Source: an uncultured Campylobacter sp. (GTDB lineage Bacteria; Campylobacterota; Campylobacteria; Campylobacterales; Campylobacteraceae). From it: a stretch of DNA of 44,306 nucleotides. The DNA is taken from positions 1-44,306 of the forward strand of contig NZ_CAKZTI010000047.1 in NCBI RefSeq assembly GCF_937921625.1. Direction: 5' to 3'. Under the pieces are notes generated by a model, which saw only the letters and a program-made list of their open reading frames with translations, ran no database searches and was not told where the DNA came from. Below are positions 31,544 through 39,909 of this stretch, piece by piece (the stretch's first letter is position 1; every line of letters begins with the position of its first letter). The translations under genes were made by a program, and so were the position numbers.

Positions 31544-34060
31544 CTACTTCGCCCCTTTAGGCGGCATAAATGCGGTTAGTTTGATGTCCTCGCCCGCCTT
31601 GTGTTTATAAAGCTCGATATTTACTAACGCCGTGTGCGCGATGTTGCCGTTGGCAAGCTCGCTCGTAGGAAGATCGATCGTAAGCACGTTCGGATTTCCG
31701 TTTTTACAAAGCCCCTCGGCGTTAGGATCGTACCACGCGCCTTCGAATATCTGCACCACACCGCGCATTATGTCGTCGCTTACGTTGGCTCCCGCCAAAA
31801 TTTCGCCGCGAGCGTTATATACGCGCACCAGATCGCCCTGCTTGATACCTAGCTCCTTAGCGTCCTCGGTATTTATTAACACCGGCTCTCGATCCGCGAC
31901 GGCGTATCTCTTGCGATTTGAGGTATTGCTCTGCTGCGAATGCAAGCGGTCATACGGATGGATGCTAAGCAGGTGAAATTTCGCAGGCTTATCCTTCATC
32001 CCGAGCCACTCGACGGGCTCAAACCACATCGGATGTGCGCCACAGTCTTTGTAGTTCATCGCAGCGATCGTATCGGAGTAAATTTCAATCAGCCCGCTAG
32101 GCGTTCCCAAAGCCTCCAAAACGGGATCATTTCTAAAATCCTCAAAGCTCACGTATGCAGCACTCTCTGACGTTTCGTAAAATTCCGTCGGCTCGTTTTT
32201 CTCCCACCACTGCTCAAAGCTCGGCATCTGCACGCCCAAAGCGGTGTTTGCATTCACGGCGCTAGCTGCCCCTTCGTAAAATTCTTTGATCCAATCCATC
32301 TCCGTTTTGCCGCCGTCCGTATAAGCCTCGGCAAGCCCGTCTGCGTAAGCCTTGCAAAGGTCGGTAAAAATTTGATAATCGTCCTTCGCGCCGTGCTGCT
32401 TAGCGACGACCTGCTTCATAGGAATGATGTGCATGTTGGAGTAGTCCCCGCTCATCGTGATGTCGTTGCGCTCATACTCCGTCGTGGTCGGAAACACGAT
32501 GTCCGCCATCTTCGCAGTAGGCGTCCAGTAAATTTCATTCACTACGATGGTGCGCGGCTTGCGCCAAGCTTTGATGTTGGTGTTGGTGTCTTGATGGTGC
32601 ACGATCGGATTGCCGCCGACCCAGTAGATAAAATCGATCTTCGGATAAGTGATCTTTGCGCCATTTGCGTCGATCGTCTTGCCCGGATTTAACAGCGCGT
32701 CTGCAATACGAGCTAGAGGAAAGGCAACCTTCGCCGTATTTACCAGCCACGCTTGAGTAGCTTCGCCGCCTTGCTTCTGATCCTGCGCAAGCCCTAAAAA
32801 TTTGCCGTCCTTAACAACGCCGACGCTTGCCGCGTTCATTCCGCCGATCACGCCGCCCGCGCAGGTAGGCGCGCCGCCGTTAGCGTAGTGGTAGCTAAAG
32901 CCAAAGCCCCCTCCGGCAAGTCCGATCTGCCCCAGCATTGCGCATAGAGTTACGATCATCCAGTGCGCCTGCTCGCCGTGATGAGCGCGCTGGATACCCC
33001 AACCCGCCATTATCATCGTGCGATTTTCGTAAAATTTTATCGCAAGCTCTTTTATCACATCCGCGCTAATGCCGCAAATTTCACTAGCCCACTCGGGCGT
33101 CTTGGCTACGCCGTCGCTCTGCCCCGTAAGGTACGGCACGAATTTTTCAAAGCCCACGGTGTAGTTTTGTAAAAATTCCTTATCGTACTTGCCCTGTGAG
33201 TAGAGATGCTGCGCCATGCCTAACATCATCGCCACGTCGGTGTTCGGGCGAGGGGCGATCCATCGCGCCTTGCCCTCGAAATACTTGCCGCTTACGGTTT
33301 TGATCGGATCGATGATGATGATCTCTTTGTCGCTGTTTTTTAGCTGCTCGAAATACTTAAATCCCTGCTCGTCCGAGCTCGTCCACGCTACGCGAAGCGT
33401 AGAGATCGGATTGAGCCCCCAAAAGACCACTACTTTGGAGTTTTCAAGCACCACCGGCCACGAGGTTTGCTGCTCATAAACCTGATTTGAGCCCGTTACG
33501 TGCGGCATGATGACCTGTGCCGCGCCCGTAGAGTAATCGCCCGTGACGCCCGTAAAGCCGCCGGTTAAATTCATAAATCTATGAAGCAGCGTCCTTGAGA
33601 CATGCACGTTGCCCGTGCTCTGCCAGCCGTAGCTGCCCGCAAACACCGAGCTCGCGCCCTTCTGCTCGCGCGTCTTTTTAAGCTCGCGCGCGACGAGTTT
33701 GATCGCGTCTTCGTATTTTACCTCGACCCATTCGTCAAGTCCGCGAAGCTCAGGCTTTGGATTATCTGGATCGGCGAGATATGATTTTCGCACCATCGGC
33801 GCTTTGATACGCGTGTTATAAACGAGATCCGCCATCGTATTTTGAAGAGTATTTGGAATTTTAGAGGTGATCTTCCACGGCGCAGATTTTACGATCTTGC
33901 CGTTTTTGACGCTGGCTTTTAAAATTCCCCATCGCGCCGCGGTTAAAATTTCGCCGTTTTTCTTAAGCGCGGTAAGCTTATCCGCCGCGAGCATCGAGCT
34001 TGGGATGAGCGGAAGCGCCGAGAGCGTCGCTCCGAGCTTTAAAAAATTTCGTCTTTTCAT
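31544..34060 (-). CDS. Periplasmic TMAO/DMSO/biotin-sulfoxide reductase-family molybdoenzyme
   Basis: An 838-residue Mo-bisPGD enzyme reducing N- or S-oxides as terminal electron acceptors. MKRRNFLKLGATLSALPLIPSS is a Tat signal (RRNFLK). The serine molybdenum ligand is Ser177 in GDYSTGA, which places it in the DMSO/TMAO reductase type. The active-site loop GSYGWQSTG (142-150) keeps the Tyr-Gly-Trp of DMSO reductase. Other blocks: ARWIAPRPNTDVAMMLGMAQ, AGWGIQRAHHGEQ, IHPYDRLHSQQSNT and the C-terminal ANGNIAHTALVNIE. ATG 34060 overlaps the cytochrome stop (ATGA) with AAGGAT upstream. C. jejuni has a comparable pair (Cj0264c/Cj0265c) for TMAO and DMSO reduction. Exact substrate is undetermined. 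Confidence 0.92.
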   Translation of the reverse strand: MKRRNFLKLGATLSALPLIPSSMLAADKLTALKKNGEILTAARWGILKASVKNGKIVKSAPWKITSKIPNTLQNTMADLVYNTRIKAPMVRKSYLADPDNPKPELRGLDEWVEVKYEDAIKLVARELKKTREQKGASSVFAGSYGWQSTGNVHVSRTLLHRFMNLTGGFTGVTGDYSTGAAQVIMPHVTGSNQVYEQQTSWPVVLENSKVVVFWGLNPISTLRVAWTSSDEQGFKYFEQLKNSDKEIIIIDPIKTVSGKYFEGKARWIAPRPNTDVAMMLGMAQHLYSQGKYDKEFLQNYTVGFEKFVPYLTGQSDGVAKTPEWASEICGISADVIKELAIKFYENRTMIMAGWGIQRAHHGEQAHWMIVTLCAMLGQIGLAGGGFGFSYHYANGGAPTCAGGVIGGMNAASVGVVKDGKFLGLAQDQKQGGEATQAWLVNTAKVAFPLARIADALLNPGKTIDANGAKITYPKIDFIYWVGGNPIVHHQDTNTNIKAWRKPRTIVVNEIYWTPTAKMADIVFPTTTEYERNDITMSGDYSNMHIIPMKQVVAKQHGAKDDYQIFTDLCKAYADGLAEAYTDGGKTEMDWIKEFYEGAASAVNANTALGVQMPSFEQWWEKNEPTEFYETSESAAYVSFEDFRNDPVLEALGTPSGLIEIYSDTIAAMNYKDCGAHPMWFEPVEWLGMKDKPAKFHLLSIHPYDRLHSQQSNTSNRKRYAVADREPVLINTEDAKELGIKQGDLVRVYNARGEILAGANVSDDIMRGVVQIFEGAWYDPNAEGLCKNGNPNVLTIDLPTSELANGNIAHTALVNIELYKHKAGEDIKLTAFMPPKGAK

Positions 34061-34665
34061 TTCATATCCTTTAAATTTACGTCCTTGGAGTGCTTTTGCA
34101 GATACTGCACCACCGTCCAGCTCTCATCCTTGCTAATAGGCGTGCGCGAGAGCATTGATTTGATGTAGCCCGGCCATCTGTTGGCTTCGTAGCTGACGGG
34201 CTGGTGCAGAGCGTGACAGACGCTACACGAGGCTTCGAATTTCTCTTTAGCACCCGCGAAAATTTTATCCACGTCGCCGCTTAGCGCGCCCTCGTCGGTG
34301 TAGGCGGTTATTTTAACCTTATTAAAGCCGTCCTCTTCGCCTAAGCTCTCGCTTTTAAACTTAGCCTGCTTCGAAAATGCCACCGCGATTATGCGCGCTT
34401 TGGGCGTGAAATAAATAACGTTGGGCGCCTTTGGATTTTGATAGCCGATGAGCGAAAATTTCACTACTCCGTCCTTGACCTCCAAGACCTCTATGGCATT
34501 CGTAGGCAGCAGCCTGCCGTCCTTGTGCGACAAATCGCCGCTTACGCTTACCTGCTTTAGCACCGTGCCGTAAAGCGTCTCGCCCGCCTTGACCTCGGCG
34601 CCAGCGTAGCTTGCGATCGCAGCCGCAAGAGCCGCTGCAGCCGCAATAGAATTTAAAAACTTCAT
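34057..34665 (-). CDS. Monohaem cytochrome c, electron donor of the reductase
   Basis: 202 residues with Sec signal (MKFLNSIAAAAALAAAIASYAGA), a ~115-residue beta-rich N-terminal domain (GETLYGTVLKQVSVSGDLSH onward) and a C-terminal haem domain with one haem motif CSVCH. The order fits the Campylobacter TorC-like single-haem partner (Cj0265c). It should pass electrons from the membrane quinol or cytochrome pool to the reductase encoded immediately downstream. The stop overlaps the reductase start. Confidence 0.88.
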   Translation of the reverse strand: MKFLNSIAAAAALAAAIASYAGAEVKAGETLYGTVLKQVSVSGDLSHKDGRLLPTNAIEVLEVKDGVVKFSLIGYQNPKAPNVIYFTPKARIIAVAFSKQAKFKSESLGEEDGFNKVKITAYTDEGALSGDVDKIFAGAKEKFEASCSVCHALHQPVSYEANRWPGYIKSMLSRTPISKDESWTVVQYLQKHSKDVNLKDMK

Positions 34666-34685
34666 GCTTATCCTTTCTTAAAATT

Positions 34686-35297
34686 TTAAAAACTTCTCGT
34701 AAATCTGCCGTATAAAAAGCTCGCAAACATCACGACCAAAACGGCCGCGAATGCCGCAAACGCTACCTGCGCGCATTGCGCCGCATCTGCAAATTTAATG
34801 CTCGGCACCAGATAAAATCCCTCGCCGTAAAATCCGCCAAAAAAGCTCTGCACATCGCTAAGCGCGGTGTCTGCGGGAAAGGACGGAGTGCCCGTGCAGC
34901 TTGCGGGGCGAAATAGCTCCGGCAGCAGGCTATCAAGCGGCGCCGCAAAAGGAAATGCAGGCGCTGCGAGGCAATTTGCGGTATCTGTGGCGGGGTGCGG
35001 CGCGGAGCTTTGTAAATAGCCGTATATCGCGCCTGCAAAGCCGAGCAGGTAAGCAATGAGCCTTGCTATGAAGCTAAACGGTAGCAGTAAGCCGATGAGC
35101 GCGCCCGCGCCCGCTACGGCAAAGCCCAGACGCACGAGGGCGCTCATCTGCGTAGGCGACATAAAAAGGCAGCGCTGAAAGAAAAAATATGATACCGCAA
35201 GATAGCCTGCGCTTATCACAAAGAGCCAAAACCATGGCGTGGCACTATTTTGCCATGCGTAAATCTTTAAAATCAATCTATTCAAGATCTCCTCCAT
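34686..35297 (-). CDS. DsbB/DsbI-like membrane protein lacking the first CxxC
   Basis: 203 residues with about four to five membrane segments. WQNSATPWFWLFVISAGYLAVSYFFFQRCLFM followed by ALVRLGFAVAGAGALIGLL closely resembles the first two helices of DsbB/DsbI disulfide oxidases. In those proteins the loop is PCxxC; here the positions are Pro48-Thr49-Gln-Met-Ser52, so both cysteines are gone. Later cysteines remain at 43, 109, 134 and 175. First gene of the operon with the cytochrome and reductase. The start could be ATG 35297 or TTG 35285, since GGAGGAG lies between them. Whether it still oxidises a partner or only anchors or relays electrons is unknown. Confidence 0.7.
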   Translation of the reverse strand: MEEILNRLILKIYAWQNSATPWFWLFVISAGYLAVSYFFFQRCLFMSPTQMSALVRLGFAVAGAGALIGLLLPFSFIARLIAYLLGFAGAIYGYLQSSAPHPATDTANCLAAPAFPFAAPLDSLLPELFRPASCTGTPSFPADTALSDVQSFFGGFYGEGFYLVPSIKFADAAQCAQVAFAAFAAVLVVMFASFLYGRFTRSF

Positions 35298-35305
35298 CTT
35301 ATAAA

Positions 35306-35336
35306 ATTCTTAAGAATACTTTTTAATCTTAAGATT
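35306..35336 (-). promoter_or_regulatory. Paired CTTAAG palindromes in the reductase-operon leader
   Basis: ATTCTTAAGAAT (35306-35317) and AATCTTAAGATT (35325-35336) are perfect 12-bp palindromes 19 bases apart, between the promoter and the first gene of the minus-strand operon. They look like an operator for a dimeric regulator. The regulator is unknown. Confidence 0.6.
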
Positions 35337-35351
35337 TAAATTTATGAGGGA

Positions 35352-35359
35352 ATTATAGC
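35352..35359 (-). promoter_or_regulatory. Probable -10 box of the DsbB-like/cytochrome/reductase operon
   Basis: GCTATAAT on the minus strand, about 55 bases upstream of the ATG at 35297. The paired palindromes lie downstream of it. Confidence 0.6.
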
Positions 35360-36026
35360 AATAAAAGATAAAAATTTAGGTCCGTATTGCCCTAAATATC
35401 GGAGTTTTATGAGCTTTAAGCTTAACGTATAAAATTTCAATTTTAAAATTTGACGCTCCTTGCGTGGCGGCGGAAAGTTTTTGAGATATGAAATTAAGAT
35501 GGTAGATTTTATAAAATTTTATCTTTGTCGGGATCTGTTTTGAGGAAAAATAAAATTTTGATCCGAAGTAGGGCGGTTTTTTTCTCGCTCTCACGCCGCT
35601 TTTTAAAAAACGAACGGGCGCAGAGCAGAAAGGAGAGCGGGACAAGACGAGATGCGGCAGAAGATAGGCGCGGTAGAACGGAATCCGGCGCGACAAGATA
35701 GAATAAAGCTAGCGGTGCGGCGCAAATTTTAAAATCATGCGCGCTTAAAATTGTAATCGCCCGAAGTTGCGCTCGATCAAAACAGCCCGTGATCGAAATT
35801 TACGCCTTACGGCGGCGTGGCGCAACAAATCTAAAATTTAAAATTTAAAGCCGCTAAAAACGCCGCTGCATAAATCCTCCGACTAAATTTTATCAGTTTA
35901 ATTCGCCCTGCCACGAGCCCGTTTAAATTTAAACTCTTTGCGCCCAAGATACTGCGCGCGCTTGGGATGAAATAAAGAAAAGGGCGATTCTGCGTCAAAT
36001 TCGAAAAACTATTCCTGCACGCTAAA

Positions 36027-36050
36027 GTCGGTTTGGTAAATTAAACCGAC
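36027..36050. repeat. 8-bp perfect hairpin
   Basis: GTCGGTTT (36027-36034) pairs with AAACCGAC (36043-36050) with an eight-base loop; no gene is adjacent, so its role is unclear. Confidence 0.5.
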
Positions 36051-36217
36051 AAGATCGATTCTGAATGAAGGCGGCGAGAAAAGGAGGCGATTCTACGCCG
36101 CAGATCAAAACCATAAATGCGCATAGGCGGGAGATAAAGAGGGCGGCGGCGGATCGATTTTGCGCGCAAACCCGCAAGAGTGCGCGCAGTGTTATTTCGC
36201 AGTAGAATTTTACGGAT

Positions 36218-36246
36218 TTGATCTCGCGCGCAAAAGGCGAGATCAA
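36218..36246 (-). terminator. Probable terminator of hutX
   Basis: TTGATCTCGC (36218-36227) pairs perfectly with GCGAGATCAA (36237-36246), about 60 bases after the hutX stop on the minus strand. No strong T run follows. Confidence 0.5.
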
Positions 36247-36308
36247 GTCTAAATACCCGACAAGAGTAAATTTTACGCAAGCCGCGCAAAAACGGTCTTG
36301 CGCGAACG

Positions 36309-36821
36309 CTAAATCGCGGCTTTTAGCGCTTCAAATTTCGCGTCTTGCTCGGCTAGCAGCTGTCCTTTCTCGTCGCGCGAGACGTAAATTTTAAAGATAT
36401 TCTCGCCCGCCTTGTCGTAAAAGCCCACGAATTTCGAGAGCATCCCCATGAAAGTCTGCGTCACGAGGATGATCTTATCGATCTCATCCGTCTTTAGATG
36501 ACCTGATAAAATGCCCAGCCCATGCGCCTCATCGCCGTTTGCGCCCATGCCGAAATTATAAAATCCACGCGCGCTCTTGCCACTTGGGATCTTGGTTTTA
36601 AACTCGATGATGAAGCTCGGCGTATTTTTTACGAAAAGCACCTCGCCCCAGCCCTCAAGCTCCCTAATGACCTCGCCGAATTTATCGCCGCCCGCGCTCT
36701 TTCCGAAGCGCTCGGGCAAGTTTAGCAGCACGTCGATCTCCTTCGCGCCCAGCTCCTTGCAGATCTGCGCGATCGAAATTTTAGGGTTTTGCGCAAACAG
36801 CGCCTCGATTCTCTCTTTCAT
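36309..36821 (-). CDS. hutX: HutX/HugZ-type haem utilisation carrier protein
   Basis: 170 residues of the HutX family, cytoplasmic haem-binding proteins that carry haem after uptake. Recognised blocks: LNLPERFGKSAGGDKFGEVIRELEGWGEVLFV, FKTKIPSGKSARGFYNFG, GILSGHLKTDEIDKIILVTQTFMGMLSKFVGFYDKAGENIFKIYVSRDEKGQLLAEQ. An N-terminal helix-turn-helix-like segment (SIAQICKELGAKEIDVLLNLPE) is usual in this family. MGANGDEAHG before the GHL motif is a small insertion. No haem-uptake genes are adjacent. Confidence 0.85.
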   Translation of the reverse strand: MKERIEALFAQNPKISIAQICKELGAKEIDVLLNLPERFGKSAGGDKFGEVIRELEGWGEVLFVKNTPSFIIEFKTKIPSGKSARGFYNFGMGANGDEAHGLGILSGHLKTDEIDKIILVTQTFMGMLSKFVGFYDKAGENIFKIYVSRDEKGQLLAEQDAKFEALKAAI

Positions 36822-37037
36822 TTTTACCCTTTCGTAAATAAAATTTTAAGAGCCATTATAATATAAAAATTCTAAGTTACAGATAACGGCAATCAATTAG
36901 AGTGAATTTTCAAAGCTTATTTGAAGAAAAATTTAGCGCTACAAAGTGCTTATGCGTAGAATTTTAAACGACAATACAAAGAATTTTATCTGCACGGAAT
37001 TTTAGAATTCTAAAATTCCGCAAAGTTTAGAGCTATA

Positions 37038-37481
37038 TCATAGCGGATCGTATCCGAAGCGATTGGACCCGCTATCGCCGCGCTGCACGAAAAATACAAG
37101 CAGCACTATCCAACCCACAAATGATACCAAAAGCCCGATATCGCCGAAAAAAGCACCCACGATCGGCGTTAAAATAAGCATAAAAAACCAGCCGCTTCTA
37201 TCGGTATCATGTAGTCGCCTGACCGATACGGCGATGGCTGGCACGAGCATAGCCAGCTGAAAAAGCGCATCTATAATGCCGATTTCTTGATGGACGATTT
37301 TGCCGGCTATTATTTGATTATACCCTATCGTAGTGCCTAAAATGCCATCTATCAAGCTCAAAACAATCCCGCCAAGCACGGTAAATAGAAAAAACCACCA
37401 GTACTCCGACCTCGATGCTCGCCCGCTAAATGCGGCGTATTTTTGCTTGACGCAAGTTTGCACGGACTCCATAAAAGTCAT
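37038..37481 (-). CDS. DUF805-family membrane protein
   Basis: 147 residues with about four membrane segments. YAAFSGRASRSEYWWFFLF near the N-terminus and VSVRRLHDTDRSGWFFM are the DUF805 signatures; the C-terminus GDSGSNRFGYDPL is also typical. Function unknown. AAAAAGGAG precedes the ATG. It follows the TM2 protein gene by about 60 bases on the same strand, so the two may be co-transcribed. Confidence 0.88.
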   Translation of the reverse strand: MTFMESVQTCVKQKYAAFSGRASRSEYWWFFLFTVLGGIVLSLIDGILGTTIGYNQIIAGKIVHQEIGIIDALFQLAMLVPAIAVSVRRLHDTDRSGWFFMLILTPIVGAFFGDIGLLVSFVGWIVLLVFFVQRGDSGSNRFGYDPL

Positions 37482-37541
37482 TTAAAACTCCTTTTTTAAA
37501 ATAATATAGGATTATACTAATCGCCCCTTAAATTTAAATAC

Positions 37542-39020
37542 CTAAAACTCCCGCCCGTTCATCTGCCTTACGTGATACGCCAGATGCACTAGGCCGTAGC
37601 CGCCTTTTGAAGCGGTAACCTCTCTAGTGCCATAAACCGCCGAAACATTTAGAATTACCGAAGCTAACCACCCTATGGCAAATACTAAGGCAAAAAGCTG
37701 CGAGTCAAGCGCTATCAAGACTAGAGATACTATCTCCGTAGCTGCAATAACATAAAACGCTCTTAGATAGTTTTTCTCTCCGCTACAATCATAAAGCTCT
37801 TTACTAACTAGCAGCTGATAGATCAGATATACCGCTGTGCATACACAATAAATGCTTATCATAAAAACTGATGGATTAAACAATTCAAATCCTACAAATA
37901 TAGTGCTTACTGCGCTTATAGCCGAGGAAACTCCAACTATCACGGCGTTTGATAGCAGATCCGTGCTGCGTATAGCGCGCGCTAAAAAATATAGCCCCAC
38001 AGCTAGGCATATCATCGATATAAGTCCGACGCCTTCCAACGCACCCACTTTATCTACATTCTTGATATATCTGCCTACCGCATTTAACGCCTCAAGCCCA
38101 AACGCTATGTAAAGGGTAGTTTTGGCAGTAGATAGATTTTCGCTCTGCTCTTTAGCGTCATCCGCATAAACATACAGGATTGCTCCCGCGCCTACGGATA
38201 CATTTAGCTTTCGCACCATATCAGGCAACCTAAAAAAGTCGCTAACAAGCCAAATTAAAAACAAAACATTAGGCACCGAGAAAATAACCATAAAATGAAA
38301 AAAGCCCTGTTCTATATCTTTTAGGTCTGATGCTTGCACACCCAAATCCGGACGAGACGAGTTTATAAGCGCTAACAGATCGTTACCTTCTATACTCGTC
38401 CACATGACAGCAACCACTACTAAAAAAAGCCAGATGAGAAATGGCAGCCCGCCTAAAAGCTGAAAAATCGCGGAAATTATACGCCCAAGATAAAATCTAT
38501 GCGCACCGAAAGGCCCGAGGAACATATAAAATACGTAGGCTTTATTTAAATCATAAGCCTTAGCCGCTGAGATCTGCCTTGCTGAGCTTTGTGTAGAGCT
38601 AATTCTATCGGAATTTGAGGAAGCTGAATTTTGCCAAGTGGAATTCTGCTCTGCAAAATTCTGCGAGTTCGTAGCATCTTCGGTAGAATTCAAACTTTTA
38701 GCGTTAGAATCTTGCTCGCCAGAGCCTGTCGCAGCAGAATCTCGTAAAATAGAATTTTCTTCATCCGAGCCTTGAGCTGCAAAAGCTAAATTTTGCTCCA
38801 CAGAATTTTGTGGTGTGAAATTCTGTTTTGTAAAAGTAGAATTCTGAGCCGCGAAATTTTGCTCGCTAGTATCATCCGCCACAAGAGCTTCTTGCGCTAA
38901 ATCTAAATTCTCAGATTGCTCCTGTGGTTTCTCATCCAGGGGCTTTTTCTCTTCGCCACTTTTACGTCTTATGCTAGCTAGCGACGCAGAATTGCTGCCG
39001 CCCCAAATATCTTCGCCCAT
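37542..39020 (-). CDS. TM2-domain multi-pass protein with Asn/Gln/Ser-rich N-terminus
   Basis: 492 residues. Residues ~50-150 are low complexity with recurring QNS/QNF units (AAQNSTF, PQNSVEQN, AEQNSTWQNSASSNS). Then comes a TM2 domain, KAYVFYMFLGPFGAHRFYLGR. The rest has about eight further hydrophobic segments, with no recognised domain. The DNA behind the QNS repeats consists of GAATTCTGC and GAATTTTGC words identical to those in nearby intergenic gaps. Function unknown. It is divergent from tpx and followed by a DUF805 gene. Confidence 0.75.
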   Translation of the reverse strand: MGEDIWGGSNSASLASIRRKSGEEKKPLDEKPQEQSENLDLAQEALVADDTSEQNFAAQNSTFTKQNFTPQNSVEQNLAFAAQGSDEENSILRDSAATGSGEQDSNAKSLNSTEDATNSQNFAEQNSTWQNSASSNSDRISSTQSSARQISAAKAYDLNKAYVFYMFLGPFGAHRFYLGRIISAIFQLLGGLPFLIWLFLVVVAVMWTSIEGNDLLALINSSRPDLGVQASDLKDIEQGFFHFMVIFSVPNVLFLIWLVSDFFRLPDMVRKLNVSVGAGAILYVYADDAKEQSENLSTAKTTLYIAFGLEALNAVGRYIKNVDKVGALEGVGLISMICLAVGLYFLARAIRSTDLLSNAVIVGVSSAISAVSTIFVGFELFNPSVFMISIYCVCTAVYLIYQLLVSKELYDCSGEKNYLRAFYVIAATEIVSLVLIALDSQLFALVFAIGWLASVILNVSAVYGTREVTASKGGYGLVHLAYHVRQMNGREF

Positions 39021-39070
39021 CTGCTCTCCTTGATTTTTAAAGCAATTTTACCTGAAATTTAAGGAATTTT

Positions 39071-39078
39071 TGTATATT
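39071..39078 (+). promoter_or_regulatory. Possible -10 box for tpx
   Basis: TGTATATT, about 30 bases before the tpx ATG; the match to TATAAT is partial. Confidence 0.4.
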
Positions 39079-39109
39079 CGCCGCTACAAATTCAAAACAA
39101 AGGACAAAA

Positions 39110-39634
39110 ATGTCAAAAGTAACATTTCAAGGAAAGCCTGTAGAGCTAAGCGGACAAGAGATAAATCTAGGTGATCGCGCGCCGCAAGTGCGCTTAGTAG
39201 CTCAAGATCTAAGCGAAATCGAGATCGCTAGCGGCAAGCACGTGCAAATCATCGTCGCTGTGCCATCGCTAGATACGCCCGTCTGCGCGACGGAGGCACG
39301 TAAGTTCAACGAGCGCGCAGCATCGCTTCCCAACACCGAAGTAATCGTCGTTTCGATGGATTTACCATTTGCGATGGGAAGGTTTTGTACGACTGAGGGG
39401 ATCAAAAATCTACGCGTTGCAAGCGATTTCCGCGATAAGGAATTTTGCCGCCGCTACGGCACCCTCATCGCCAGCGGCGCATTAGCAGGTCTCAGCGCCA
39501 GAGCGATCTTCGTCATAGATACCGCAGGCGTTGTGGTTTATAAAGAGCTCGTAAGCGACATAGCCTCTGAGCCCGACTACGACGCAGCGCTAGATTTTGC
39601 AGAGCTCGTCGCTCGCAACAGCTGCTCTAACTGA
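39110..39634 (+). CDS. tpx: Thiol peroxidase Tpx
   Basis: A 174-residue atypical 2-Cys peroxiredoxin that reduces peroxides with thioredoxin in the cytoplasm or periplasm. The peroxidatic cysteine is Cys59 in PSLDTPVCATE and the resolving cysteine is Cys93 in GRFCTTEG. VTFQGKPVELSG at the N-terminus is typical. Two extra cysteines are near the middle (FRDKEFC) and C-terminus (NSCSN). AAAGGAC precedes the ATG. It is divergent from the TM2-protein gene. Confidence 0.95.
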   Translation: MSKVTFQGKPVELSGQEINLGDRAPQVRLVAQDLSEIEIASGKHVQIIVAVPSLDTPVCATEARKFNERAASLPNTEVIVVSMDLPFAMGRFCTTEGIKNLRVASDFRDKEFCRRYGTLIASGALAGLSARAIFVIDTAGVVVYKELVSDIASEPDYDAALDFAELVARNSCSN

Positions 39635-39909
39635 GCAAGATAACAGATCCAAGGTTTGGATAATTTTCGCCTCGCTTTAGTTCACTACTTTAAGCAAATT
39701 CGCCCTACTGCAAGTAAAAAACGAAGTAGGGCGCTTAAAATCCACTTCAATTTTACATTTTGATTTTACGCTTTAATTTGTGCTCCAGCGTACGTAAAGC
39801 TATTAACGCACTGCGATAGCAAGCGGATAAGAACAAAATTTATAGGATCGCCTGCTGCTAAATTTTAAATTTAGCAGCAGCGGGAGTTGAAATTTTAAAA
39901 TTTGCCCGC

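Larger units (their letters stand above)
35298..36308. other. 1-kb gap, regulatory left end and hairpins at right
   Basis: The left end holds the operon promoter and operator palindromes. From 35360 to about 36000 I see no gene; a 106-codon minus frame at 35376-35696 has no ribosome binding site. The right end has hairpins at 36027-36050 and 36218-36246. Confidence 0.55.

Noticed and set aside
35376..35696. 106-codon minus-strand frame
   Set aside because: No ribosome binding site, no recognisable motif, and its sequence is made of intergenic AT words.
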